Shown here piece by piece: positions 26,146-33,778 of a stretch of 64,000 nt of DNA. Within the stretch, counting starts at the first letter, position 1, and each line of letters opens with the position of its first letter. The notes below the pieces were generated by a model, which was not told where the DNA came from, searched no databases, and saw nothing but the letters and a program-made list of their open reading frames with translations. The translations under genes and the position numbers were made by a program. Source of the DNA: Streptomyces ferrugineus (GTDB lineage Bacteria; Actinomycetota; Actinomycetes; Streptomycetales; Streptomycetaceae); contig NZ_CP063373.1 of NCBI RefSeq assembly GCF_015160855.1, positions 9,833,001 to 9,897,000 of the forward strand. The letters run 5' to 3'.

Positions 26146-26952
26146 TCAGCCCCACTTCATCTCGCCCTTGGCGACCTTCGCCCCGATCTGGGCGGCGATC
26201 AGCATGCCGTTGTCGGGGTATCGCTTGACGAGTGCCTCGGTCAGCGCGGCGCCGTCGGCCGCCTTGCCGAGCTCCTCCTCGAAGGCGACGAGGTAGTCGC
26301 GGGTGGCGGTGATGGCCGAGGCGTCGGCCGCCGTGCCGGGCAGGCGGTGGCCGGGAACGACCAGCTCCGGCCGCAGGGAGGCCATCTCGTCCAGCAGCTC
26401 GATCCAGACGGAGCGGTGCTCGGGGGTGGGGGTGTCGGCGACCCAGACGTGCTCCTGCTGGAAGAGCAGGACGCCGCCGAAGAGGGCGCGATGCTCGGCC
26501 TGCCACAGGTAGTGGCGGTCGGGCAGGCCGGCCGGGCCGCCCCTGAGCTCGAAGCGGTGGCCCTCCAGGGTGAGGCCGCCGGTCAGCGGGGTGAGATCGA
26601 CCAGGCGGGTGGGCAGGTTCGGGCCGAGGGCCTCCCACGCCTTGAGCTTGCCCTCGTAGGAGTGCCGGATGTGCTCGATGACGATCGGCGTGGCGACGAA
26701 GGCGGCGTCGGGGAAGGCATCGGCGAGGACCTCGGCGCCGAAGTAGAAGTCCGGGTCCCCATGGCTGGCGAACACCGTGGTCAGCTTCTTGCCCGAGTCG
26801 AGGAGCTCGGCGGCCAGCCGGTGACCGTCGGCGCGGGTGAAGCCGGCGTCGACCAGCAGCGCCTCCTGCTCACCGGTGACGAGGGTGGCGGTCTTGTTCT
26901 TGCTGCCGGCCGGGAAGTCGAGGTCGAGGACCTTGAAGGTGAGGGTGCTCAT
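26146..26952 (-). CDS. MBL-fold hydrolase-like protein with altered metal motif
   Basis: 268 residues, ATG at 26952. The metallo-beta-lactamase fold is clear from LLVDAGFTRADG and the end ELVVPGHR. The canonical HxHxDH motif reads SHGDPDF (H64, D66, D68, F69): two metal-binding histidines are replaced. Either one metal site is changed or the protein no longer hydrolyses; the subfamily may tolerate this. It is the middle gene of a minus-strand operon led by the DsbA-like gene, 26 bases upstream. Confidence 0.82.
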   Translation of the reverse strand: MSTLTFKVLDLDFPAGSKNKTATLVTGEQEALLVDAGFTRADGHRLAAELLDSGKKLTTVFASHGDPDFYFGAEVLADAFPDAAFVATPIVIEHIRHSYEGKLKAWEALGPNLPTRLVDLTPLTGGLTLEGHRFELRGGPAGLPDRHYLWQAEHRALFGGVLLFQQEHVWVADTPTPEHRSVWIELLDEMASLRPELVVPGHRLPGTAADASAITATRDYLVAFEEELGKAADGAALTEALVKRYPDNGMLIAAQIGAKVAKGEMKWG

Positions 26953-26978
26953 GCGGGGCCTCCTGGAGGGGATGGAAT

Positions 26979-27605
26979 TCAGTGGGTGCGGGTGGTGGTC
27001 AGGGCGGCCAGTCGCCGGTCGATCTCGTCGGCAGTGGCGTGGCCACGGGCCAGGGCGGCAACTCGGCCGACGGCGACGGCGAGCAGCGTGGGGAAGCCGG
27101 TGACACCCAGCTCGGCACAGCGGTGGAAGTCGTCCGCCGCCGCTTGGTGGGCCTCGAGCGCGTCGAAGGCGGCGACGACGGCGTCGGCGTCCAGACCGGC
27201 CTCCTCGGCCACCTTCCTGTAGGTCGCGGGGTCGGAGAGGCTGAGGCCGTCGACGTAGAAGGCCCGCTGGAGGGCGCCGGCCAGTTCCGCCGCGCGGTCG
27301 GGGGCGGCCCGGCGCAGGGCGACGACGCCGCGCGCGGCGGCCTCGGAGTCCATCACGAACGATCCGTCGGCGATCAGCCGCTCGTAGCCCTCACCGAACT
27401 CGGCGCCGGTCAGCTCGGCGATCTGGGCGTTGGCGCCCTGGACATAGCCGAACTCGCGGATCGGCACCCGGCGTGGCCCGGTGAACAGACCACCGGAGAC
27501 CACCTCGACCGGCAGCGCGGGATGACGGGAGACGACCTCGCGCAGAGTTCCGGAGAACCCGTGCGACCAACCGCAGTAGGCGTCGAAGACGTAGACGAGC
27601 TTCAT
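26979..27605 (-). CDS. DsbA/FrnE-like thioredoxin-fold protein with CxxS site
   Basis: 208 residues, ATG at 27605. The start VYVFDAYCGWSHGF has the active-site motif C11-G-W-S14 where most DsbA-family members have CxxC. The cis-Pro loop TGFPTLLAV (about 177) is conserved. Losing the resolving cysteine points to an isomerase- or glutathione-transferase-like (HCCA-isomerase) reaction instead of disulfide exchange. No signal peptide, so cytoplasmic. It is first in an operon behind a palindrome probably bound by the upstream MarR. Confidence 0.82.
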   Translation of the reverse strand: MKLVYVFDAYCGWSHGFSGTLREVVSRHPALPVEVVSGGLFTGPRRVPIREFGYVQGANAQIAELTGAEFGEGYERLIADGSFVMDSEAAARGVVALRRAAPDRAAELAGALQRAFYVDGLSLSDPATYRKVAEEAGLDADAVVAAFDALEAHQAAADDFHRCAELGVTGFPTLLAVAVGRVAALARGHATADEIDRRLAALTTTRTH

Positions 27606-27668
27606 CGAAGATCCCAGCAAAGGTGTGGCGCCCGCCGAATGCGAGCGGTTCGTCTGAGGGAACAGTAA

Positions 27669-27680
27669 CTGACTAGTCAG
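27669..27680. promoter_or_regulatory. Palindromic MarR-type operator
   Basis: CTGACTAGTCAG is a perfect 12-base palindrome 64 bases upstream of the DsbA-like start, inside an AT-rich promoter-like patch. It lies between the marR gene and the operon it probably controls. Confidence 0.55.
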
Positions 27681-27773
27681 ATATTTCCTTGTCGCTATGA
27701 CGCAAGTCACATCGACAAACCCCCGCCGTCAGTGCATCAGTGAAGCCGCACGGCCGCAGCCCGGAGGGGCCGT

Positions 27774-28304
27774 TCAGGGCAGGCGGGGCAGCACGTCCCG
27801 TGCGGAATGGCTCAGGATCCGCAGGTCCTCGGCGAACCGCTCCCGGTCCTCGGGCGGCAGCGGCGCCAGGAAGTAGCGCCGGATGTTCTGCACGTGCACC
27901 CGGGAGGCCCGCACAGTGGTCTCCTCCCCCAACCGGGTCAGCCGTACCAGCCGCCCGCGCCTGTCACCGGGATCCTCGGCGCGCTCCACCAGCCCGGCCG
28001 CCTCCATACGGTCCACCAGGCGCGTCGCCCCGCCTGTGGTCAGCACCTGTTCCTGGGCGATGGCCCGCATCGACAGCCCGGGATCGCCCGCCCGCCCGAG
28101 GATGAGCAGCACCTCGAACATCAGATGGCTGATGCCGCACTCCAGCTCCAGCGACCGCCCGAGGATGTACTCCAGCCGGTTCGCCGCCCCCTGCAACCGC
28201 CCGAACGCCAGCACCAGCGCATTGTCCGCGGCCTCCTTGGGCGACGAGATCTCCGACGGCTCTTCCACGTTCCCCCCACCCGACTGGTCCTCCACACCAT
28301 GCAT
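27774..28304 (-). CDS. MarR family transcriptional regulator
   Basis: 176 residues, ATG at 28304. The winged helix contains LSMRAIAQEQVLTTGGATRL, then VDRMEAAGLVERAEDPGDRR and GRLVRLTRLGEE, the MarR recognition helix and wing (about 80-135). N- and C-terminal helices form the dimer. It lies upstream of, and on the same strand as, the DsbA-MBL-SnoaL genes, with the palindrome between. A role as a repressor lifted by a phenolic or electrophilic ligand is typical of the family. Confidence 0.88.
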   Translation of the reverse strand: MHGVEDQSGGGNVEEPSEISSPKEAADNALVLAFGRLQGAANRLEYILGRSLELECGISHLMFEVLLILGRAGDPGLSMRAIAQEQVLTTGGATRLVDRMEAAGLVERAEDPGDRRGRLVRLTRLGEETTVRASRVHVQNIRRYFLAPLPPEDRERFAEDLRILSHSARDVLPRLP

Positions 28305-28637
28305 CCACCGATCATGCCTCGTGCGGCCTTGGGTGCTCACCTTGCCGGAACGCGGGAAGGCCCGGATCTTGTCGTCGGATGCCGACGATGTCACGTCCTG
28401 CGTGGCCGGCCTGATCCAGCAGCGCCTGGGCACACACCTTGGCCCACACCTGCCGGGCGATTCCGCCGGATGCCGCCTCGTACCGAGCCGCCGCCGTGAG
28501 AACCAGGCCTGAATGGCCTGCCGCGCGGGGGACCCGGCCGAGCGAAAGCGGCGGGCGCTTCACATCGGCCTTGCTCGCGTCGCCTTGGCACCGCCGGCCG
28601 GCCTGATGCCGAAGCGGACGCCCTCGAGCGACGTCCG
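28305..28637. other. Intergenic patch without a clear gene
   Basis: A minus-strand frame at 28312-28563 contains ARYEAASGGIARQVWAKVCA, which looks helical and protein-like, but it has no good start and no family I recognise. It may be a relic. Confidence 0.35.
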
Positions 28638-29291
28638 TCAGTACGCGACGGTGATGCGGCGGCGGATCGCCGTGCTCTTCTCGGCCTCGTCGACCAGGGC
28701 GACCGCGTAGTCCTCGGCACTGATGAAGCTGGTGCCGTCCTCCGCGATCAGCAGGTCGTCGCCGCCGAGGCGGAAGGTGCCGGTGCGCTCGCCGGGCGCG
28801 ATCTCGTCGGCCGGGGAGACATACGTCCAGTCCAGGTCGTCGCCCACTTCGGCGCGCAGCAGGCGCAGCACCTCACGCTGGGCGAGGGACTCGGCCTTGT
28901 ACATCGCGGGGAAGTCCGGGGTGTCGACCCGGTCCTGACCGGAGGCGGTCTTCAGACTGCCCGCCCCTCCGACCACCAGCAGGCGGTGTACGCCCGCGGT
29001 GCGCAGCCCCTCGACCAGGGACTTGTACGTCGCCAGCAGCGGGGCGGCCGGGTCGGAGCCGTCGCGGGGCGGGGAGACGGCGGAGATGACGGCGTCGTGT
29101 CCGGCAGCGGCCTGGGCGACCTTGCCCGGCGCGGTGGCGTCCAGGGCGAGGATGTTCAGCGCCTGGTGCTCCGGCAGCGCGTCCGCACGGCCCGAGCGGG
29201 TGGCGGCGGTGACCTCGTGGCCGCGGCCGAGCGCTTCCGCCGTGATGCGGGAGCCGATCATGCCGGTGGCGCCGATCAGGAGGATCTTCAC
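28638..29291 (-). CDS. NAD(P)-binding protein, atypical SDR (NmrA/YhfK-like)
   Basis: 217 residues, ATG at 29291. The N-terminal dinucleotide-binding motif is GATGMIG (7-13), followed by GHEVTAATRS. RLLVVGGAGSL and WTYVSPADEIAPGERTG complete the atypical short-chain dehydrogenase core, which lacks the YxxxK catalytic pair. Such proteins are NADPH sensors or quinone-type reductases (NmrA, YhfK, SDR_a5). It lies 41 bases after the stop of the AOC-like gene, same strand. Confidence 0.87.
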   Translation of the reverse strand: MKILLIGATGMIGSRITAEALGRGHEVTAATRSGRADALPEHQALNILALDATAPGKVAQAAAGHDAVISAVSPPRDGSDPAAPLLATYKSLVEGLRTAGVHRLLVVGGAGSLKTASGQDRVDTPDFPAMYKAESLAQREVLRLLRAEVGDDLDWTYVSPADEIAPGERTGTFRLGGDDLLIAEDGTSFISAEDYAVALVDEAEKSTAIRRRITVAY

Positions 29292-29332
29292 AGGTGACTC
29301 CGTTCGTGCTCGCTTCGTACGCGTGGGTGTGG

Positions 29333-29836
29333 TCAGCGCTGGATCTCGAAGGTGACCTTCGCCCGCTCCACCGTCTCCTGCAGGACGCGCACCTCTCCGG
29401 AGGCGTTCTGGTACGTGCCGGTGCCGCCCGTGATGGCGAACCGCTCGTCGAAGACGGGTCCGGAGGCGGAGAGCTTCGCCGTGCCGGCGGTGGTGATCTT
29501 TCCGCCGGGCAGCTCGTAGACGAAGGTCAGCAGCTCGGCGGTGCGCGGCTTGGCGTCGGTGGAGACGCCCACGAAGCTGCTGGTGCCCAGCTTGCGGCCG
29601 TCGCGGCCGATGAGGTCACCGGTCCCGATCAGCTGGTCGCCGAGGGCGGAGTCGGCGGGGGCGACGTCGACCATGTTGAACGCGGTGCCCTTCTCGACGG
29701 CCTCGATGATGATCGTGCGGTGCCCGTGCGAGGCGGGGGCGGCGTCCGCGGAAGCGGGCGCCAGGGACAGGCCGAGGGTGAGGGCGCCGGCCGTGGCGGC
29801 GGCGACACCGAAGGCGGGGAGGGTGCGCTTGCGCAT
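29333..29836 (-). CDS. Secreted allene-oxide-cyclase-like barrel protein
   Basis: 167 residues, ATG at 29836. A signal peptide (1-33, ASADA) precedes a beta-barrel domain: GTGDLIGRDGRKLGTSSFV, then FVYELPGGKITTAGTA and FAITGGTGTYQNASGEV. This matches the AOC/dirigent-like barrel of plant allene oxide cyclases. In bacteria these are exported, with unknown function. Divergent from the MarR gene at 29955, with shared inverted repeats between. Confidence 0.82.
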   Translation of the reverse strand: MRKRTLPAFGVAAATAGALTLGLSLAPASADAAPASHGHRTIIIEAVEKGTAFNMVDVAPADSALGDQLIGTGDLIGRDGRKLGTSSFVGVSTDAKPRTAELLTFVYELPGGKITTAGTAKLSASGPVFDERFAITGGTGTYQNASGEVRVLQETVERAKVTFEIQR

Positions 29837-29869
29837 GATCGGGCTCCACATCTGGGGGCGGGAAAAGTA

Positions 29870-29927
29870 TCTGCCGATGCAGACAATATATCTTCCTCGG
29901 CAGAGATTGCAACGGCAGCGTCTGCCG
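29870..29927. promoter_or_regulatory. Inverted repeats between AOC-like and MarR genes
   Basis: TCTGCCGA (29870-29877) pairs with TCGGCAGA (29897-29904), with an AT-rich stretch between. A further CGGCAG-CGT-CTGCCG palindrome lies at 29913-29927. Such overlapping operators fit a divergent promoter repressed by the MarR protein. Confidence 0.55.
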
Positions 29928-29954
29928 CTCTTGGCTTTCTGGCATCCTCGTGGG

Positions 29955-30392
29955 GTGAACGAGCAACTGCTGAATGACGACGACGTGACGCTCTACGGAC
30001 TGCTCGTGGAAGCGTCCGCTCGCCTCAAGCCCCTCGTACACCGCGATCTGGGAGTTCCGGACACCTGGTTCGAGGTGCTGCTGCGGCTGGGCCGCACGCC
30101 CGGGCACCGGCTGCGCATGACGGACCTGGCGGAGGCCGTGTCCTTCAGCTCGGGCGGCTTCACCCGGCTCGCCGACCGCATGGCGAAGGAGGGGCTGATC
30201 CGCCGCGACCCCGACCCCGCCGACCGCCGAGCCGCACTCGCCGCGCTGACCGACAAGGGCGCCGAGGCGCTCGACCGCGCCCTGACCGCCCACGTCCGCC
30301 ATCTGCGCAGCCACGTCACCGGACCGCTCTCGTCCGAGGACCGCCGCCACCTGGAGCGCATCCTGCGCACGCTCCGCGACGCCAACGAGTGA
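29955..30392 (+). CDS. MarR family transcriptional regulator
   Basis: 145 residues, GTG at 29955. The winged helix reads HRLRMTDLAEAVSFSSGGFT, then RLADRMAKEGLIRRDPDPAD and RRAALAALTDKG, with the classical DxRR wing (about 90-100). Divergent from the secreted AOC-like gene; it likely controls that gene and itself through the inverted repeats between them. Confidence 0.88.
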   Translation: MNEQLLNDDDVTLYGLLVEASARLKPLVHRDLGVPDTWFEVLLRLGRTPGHRLRMTDLAEAVSFSSGGFTRLADRMAKEGLIRRDPDPADRRAALAALTDKGAEALDRALTAHVRHLRSHVTGPLSSEDRRHLERILRTLRDANE

Positions 30393-30692
30393 GTTCCGCC
30401 CGGACGCGCAACCCCTCAGCGCAGGATGGGCCCGGGTAACCAGTCACCTGCCCAGTCACCGAGCGGGTTCTTCTGCAGCGCACGCTCCGGCACCGACCGT
30501 GCACAGAGCAGGCCGGCATCGTCCGCCCGGATCGAGGACGTGCGCCCGCCCTTCGGATGGGTACCGGTCGACGACCGCGCACCGCGCGCGGGCACGTCCA
30601 GTAGATCCTCACCCAGCGGACAGCACCGCAACGCCGGAGCCGTCGACCGGGTGGTGGCCGACACGGCAAGACCGTGACTGCGCCCGACAGGC
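30393..30692. other. Intergenic patch
   Basis: No gene can be supported. A minus-strand frame ending LGDWAGDWLPGPILR (30416) looks like a genuine protein C-terminus, but nothing upstream in the frame supports a whole gene. It may be a fragment. Confidence 0.35.
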
Positions 30693-31396
30693 TCAGACGG
30701 CGTTGACGAGGGACTGATAGGCGCTGTCGGAGAGCCGGATCCGAGCGGCGCCGATGTTCTCCTCCACGTGGGCCACCGAGGACGTGCCGGGGATCGGCAG
30801 CAGCACCGGCGAGCGGCGCAGCAGCCAGGCCAGCGCGAGCTGGGACGGCGTCACCTCGTACTCCTTGGCAACGGCGTCGAGGGGGCCGCCCGGTCTGGCC
30901 AGCTGTCCGGTGGCGATGGGGAACCACGGGATGAACCCGATGCCGTTCGCCTCCGCGTATGTCAGCACGTCCTCGGACCTGCGCTCGGCGAGGTTGTACA
31001 TGTTCTGCACCGACACGATCTCGGCGATCGCCCGGGCCTCCTCGAGTTCGGCCACGGAGACCTCCGACAGGCCGATGTGCCGGATCTTGCCGGCGTCCCG
31101 CAGCTCGGCCAGCGCGCCGAGCTGGTCGGCGAGTGGCACCTGCGGGTCGATCCGGTGCAGCTGGTAGAGGTCGATCCGCTCCAGGCCGAGATGATGCAGG
31201 CTCAGTTCGACCTGCTGGCGCAGGTACTCCGGGCGGCCCATCGGCAGCCACGCGCCGGGGCCCTGCCGGGTCAGGCCGCCCTTGGTGGCGATGACCAGGT
31301 CGTCCGCGTACGGGTGCAGTGCCTCGCGGACGAACTGCTCGGCGGTGAACGGGCCGTAGGAGTCGGCGGTGTCGATGAAGGTGACGCCCAGCTGTA
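30693..31396 (-). pseudogene. Aldo/keto reductase lacking its N-terminus
   Basis: About 234 residues run from [20 protein letters not shown], which holds the catalytic Asp/Tyr stretch of aldo-keto reductases, through KGGLTRQ and LYQLHRIDP to the NADP-binding end [20 protein letters not shown] and the stop at 30693. The first ~50 residues of the barrel, with the first strand and start codon, are replaced at about 31396 by an unrelated sequence. Without a start it is probably not expressed. Confidence 0.8.
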
Positions 31397-31709
31397 CTCG
31401 GGCACGGTCAGGACCGGGACCCCGACGGGCACCACGACCGACAGCTTCGAAGCACCGCCGTCGCCGGCACCGGCTTCCGCGGCCCGGACCGAACTCACCG
31501 TTCCCGAGGGCACTGCGCTGGCCCGGGTCGCGATCTGCTCGCCCGACTTCCTCGCCGGCAGCGACATCGACCTGTGGGTGTACGACGAGGACGGCAACCG
31601 GATCTCCTCCCCCACCGGCAGCAGCGACGAGTACCTCGACCTCGGCCTGGTCGGCTACGACGACGGCACCGAAACCGTCGGCACCACCCTCCTGACCGTC
31701 ACTCCGTAG
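31394..31709 (+). pseudogene. S8 serine protease C-terminal domain fragment
   Basis: Reading on the plus strand from the same junction gives [18 protein letters not shown], then [20 protein letters not shown], then [20 protein letters not shown], ending at 31709. This is the fibronectin-like last domain of subtilisin-type (S8) proteases. The protease body is missing. The fragment is joined tail-to-break with the truncated aldo-keto reductase. Confidence 0.6.
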
Positions 31710-32119
31710 TTTCCCGTTCCGCCCCTCGATTCCGGACCACGGCGGCCGTACGCGAACCGTACGGCCGCCGTGTCGGCATGCCCGGCTGCCGGCGACGACG
31801 TCATGAAGACCACCGCCGACGGCCGGACCGCTCTGCCTGCTACTGCCAGACGTACCAACGGCAGTCGTAGCTACCGGAGTCGTCCCAAAACCGCTTGCTC
31901 GTTGTATCGCGCCGCATGCAGCACAGTGGATGCCATGCCACGCCGAAGGCCTGGTGAGGCGGCTGCCGACCGTGTTCGCCCCCCCGGTCGCCGCCATCCT
32001 CGCGGGCCGAGGGCTCGGCTCGTCCACCGCGGCGTGAACCGTCTCCCGCACTCACGCCGATTCGTGCACATGACGGTGGTCGGTACGCCATCCGTCTTCC
32101 GTCGACCAAGAGAGTGGGC
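31710..32119. other. Region before the molybdenum enzyme operon
   Basis: 410 bases. The minus strand at 31858-31890 reads [13 protein letters not shown] before a stop, like the end of a small protein, but no gene can be traced. An inverted repeat ACGGCGGCCGT...CGTACGGCCGCCGT near 31739-31772 could terminate the protease relic. The promoter for the paoA-like gene must lie here. Confidence 0.4.
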
Positions 32120-32785
32120 ATGTCCATCGAACCCCCCGAGACAACTGTTTCTCCCTCCGAGAGTTTTCCCGAGGGATCTCCCGAGGGATCCGCGTCCGCA
32201 CCGTCCCGGCGCACGTTCATCGCGACCACGGCCGTCGGCGGTGCCGTCGTGGCGGGTGGCCTGATAGGCGGGCCGTCCGTGTTCGGCGCCGAACCCGCGG
32301 ACGCCGCCACCCAGGCGCCGCCCAGCAGCCGCGTCTCCGTGACCGTCAACGGTCAGAGGCACACCGTCACGGTCGACAACCGGACCTCGCTGCTGGACCT
32401 GCTGCGCGAGCACCTGAACCTGACCGGCTCGAAGAAGGGCTGCAACGCCGGTGCCTGCGGGGCCTGCACCGTCCTGGTCGACGGACAGCGGGTCAACTCC
32501 TGCCTGACGCTGGCCATCCGGCTGGACGGCGCCGAGGTCACCACCATCGAGGGCCTGGCCAAGGGCGAGCGGCTGCACCCGCTGCAGCAGGCGTTCATCG
32601 ACCAGGACGCCTTCCAGTGCGGCTACTGCACCTCCGGCCAGATCATGTCCGGCGTCGGCTGCATCGACGAGGGGCACACCGGCTCACCGGAGGAGATCCG
32701 GGAGTTCATGAGCGGCAACCTGTGCCGCTGCGGCTGCTACGTGAAGATCGTGCGCGCGGTCGAGCAGACCGCGCACGGGAAATGA
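32120..32785 (+). CDS. PaoA-like 2Fe-2S subunit of molybdenum hydroxylase, Tat-exported
   Basis: 221 residues, ATG at 32120. A twin-arginine signal SRRTFIATTA (R30-R31) with a hydrophobic h-region is followed by two [2Fe-2S] domains: GCNAGACGACTVLVDGQRVN with a fourth Cys after it, then CGYCTSGQIMSG and CRCGCYVKIV. This is the small subunit of xanthine-oxidase-type aldehyde oxidoreductases (YagT/PaoA). It accepts electrons from the Mo centre and exports the assembled trimer. It is first in a three-gene operon. Confidence 0.93.
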   Translation: MSIEPPETTVSPSESFPEGSPEGSASAPSRRTFIATTAVGGAVVAGGLIGGPSVFGAEPADAATQAPPSSRVSVTVNGQRHTVTVDNRTSLLDLLREHLNLTGSKKGCNAGACGACTVLVDGQRVNSCLTLAIRLDGAEVTTIEGLAKGERLHPLQQAFIDQDAFQCGYCTSGQIMSGVGCIDEGHTGSPEEIREFMSGNLCRCGCYVKIVRAVEQTAHGK

Positions 32786-32797
32786 GACAAGGTCCCC

Positions 32798-33778
32798 ATG
32801 CATCCCTTTGCCTACACCAAGGCTGCCAATACTCGGCAGGCCCTTGACGCGGGCCGTGACGGCGGCCGTTACATCGCCGGCGGCACCACACTGGTCGACC
32901 TGATGCGCGAGACCGTCGAACAACCTCGCACGCTGGTCGACATCAGCGGCCTGCCGCTGCGTGAGATCACGGTCACCCGGCGCGGGGGCCTGCGGATCGG
33001 CGCGCTGGTACGGATGGCCGATGTCGCCGCCCACCGGGGAGTGCGCGCCCTGTATCCGGTCATCTCCGAGGCCCTGGAGCTGAGCGCGTCCGCCCAGCTG
33101 CGCAACATGGCGACCATCGGCGGCAACATCATGCAGCGCACCCGCTGCACGTACTTCCGCGATGTGACCGCCGACTGCAACAAGCGTGAGCCCGGCTCCG
33201 GTTGCGCGGCCCGCGACGGTGTCAACCGCACCCACGCGATCCTCGGCACGTCCGACGAGTGCGTGGCCACCCATCCCTCCGACGTCGCCGTGGCGTTCAC
33301 GGCGCTGGAGGCGATCGTGCACCTGCTGGGGCCGGACGGGGAGCGGTCCGTGCCCTTCGCCGACTTCCTGCTCCAGCCGGGCAGCACCCCGCAACGCGAA
33401 CAGGCTCTGCGCCAGGGCGAGTTGATCACCGCTGTCGAGCTTCCGGCCCTTCCGCGGCCGCTGAAGTCGGGCTATCTGAAGGTGCGCGACCGGCAGTCCT
33501 ATGAGTTCGCGCTGACCTCGGCGGCGGTCGCGCTGCACATCCGGGGTGGGGTGATCCGGGAGGCGAGGGTGGCCGCCGGGGGTGTGGGCACCGTGCCGTG
33601 GAAGCTGCCCGCCGTCGAGCAGGAGCTGATCGGGCGGCGCCCGTCCGAGACCTTGTGGACCACGGCCGCCGAGCGGGCTGCGGACGGGGCCCGGCCCCTC
33701 CAGCACAACCGTTTCAAAGTCGAGTTGCTCAAACGGACCGTCGAGCGCCAACTGCGCGTCGTTGGAGGTGGCAAGTGA
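32798..33778 (+). CDS. PaoB-like FAD subunit of molybdenum hydroxylase
   Basis: 326 residues, ATG at 32798. It begins MHPFAYTKAANTRQALD. FAD-binding signatures are RYIAGGTTLVDLM (about 29-41) and TIGGNIMQRTRC (about 107-118), with a cluster of cysteines (TRCTYFRDVTADCNKREPGS) typical of PaoB, which binds a [4Fe-4S] cluster there. It ends in a GTGA overlap with the large subunit. Confidence 0.93.
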   Translation: MHPFAYTKAANTRQALDAGRDGGRYIAGGTTLVDLMRETVEQPRTLVDISGLPLREITVTRRGGLRIGALVRMADVAAHRGVRALYPVISEALELSASAQLRNMATIGGNIMQRTRCTYFRDVTADCNKREPGSGCAARDGVNRTHAILGTSDECVATHPSDVAVAFTALEAIVHLLGPDGERSVPFADFLLQPGSTPQREQALRQGELITAVELPALPRPLKSGYLKVRDRQSYEFALTSAAVALHIRGGVIREARVAAGGVGTVPWKLPAVEQELIGRRPSETLWTTAAERAADGARPLQHNRFKVELLKRTVERQLRVVGGGK

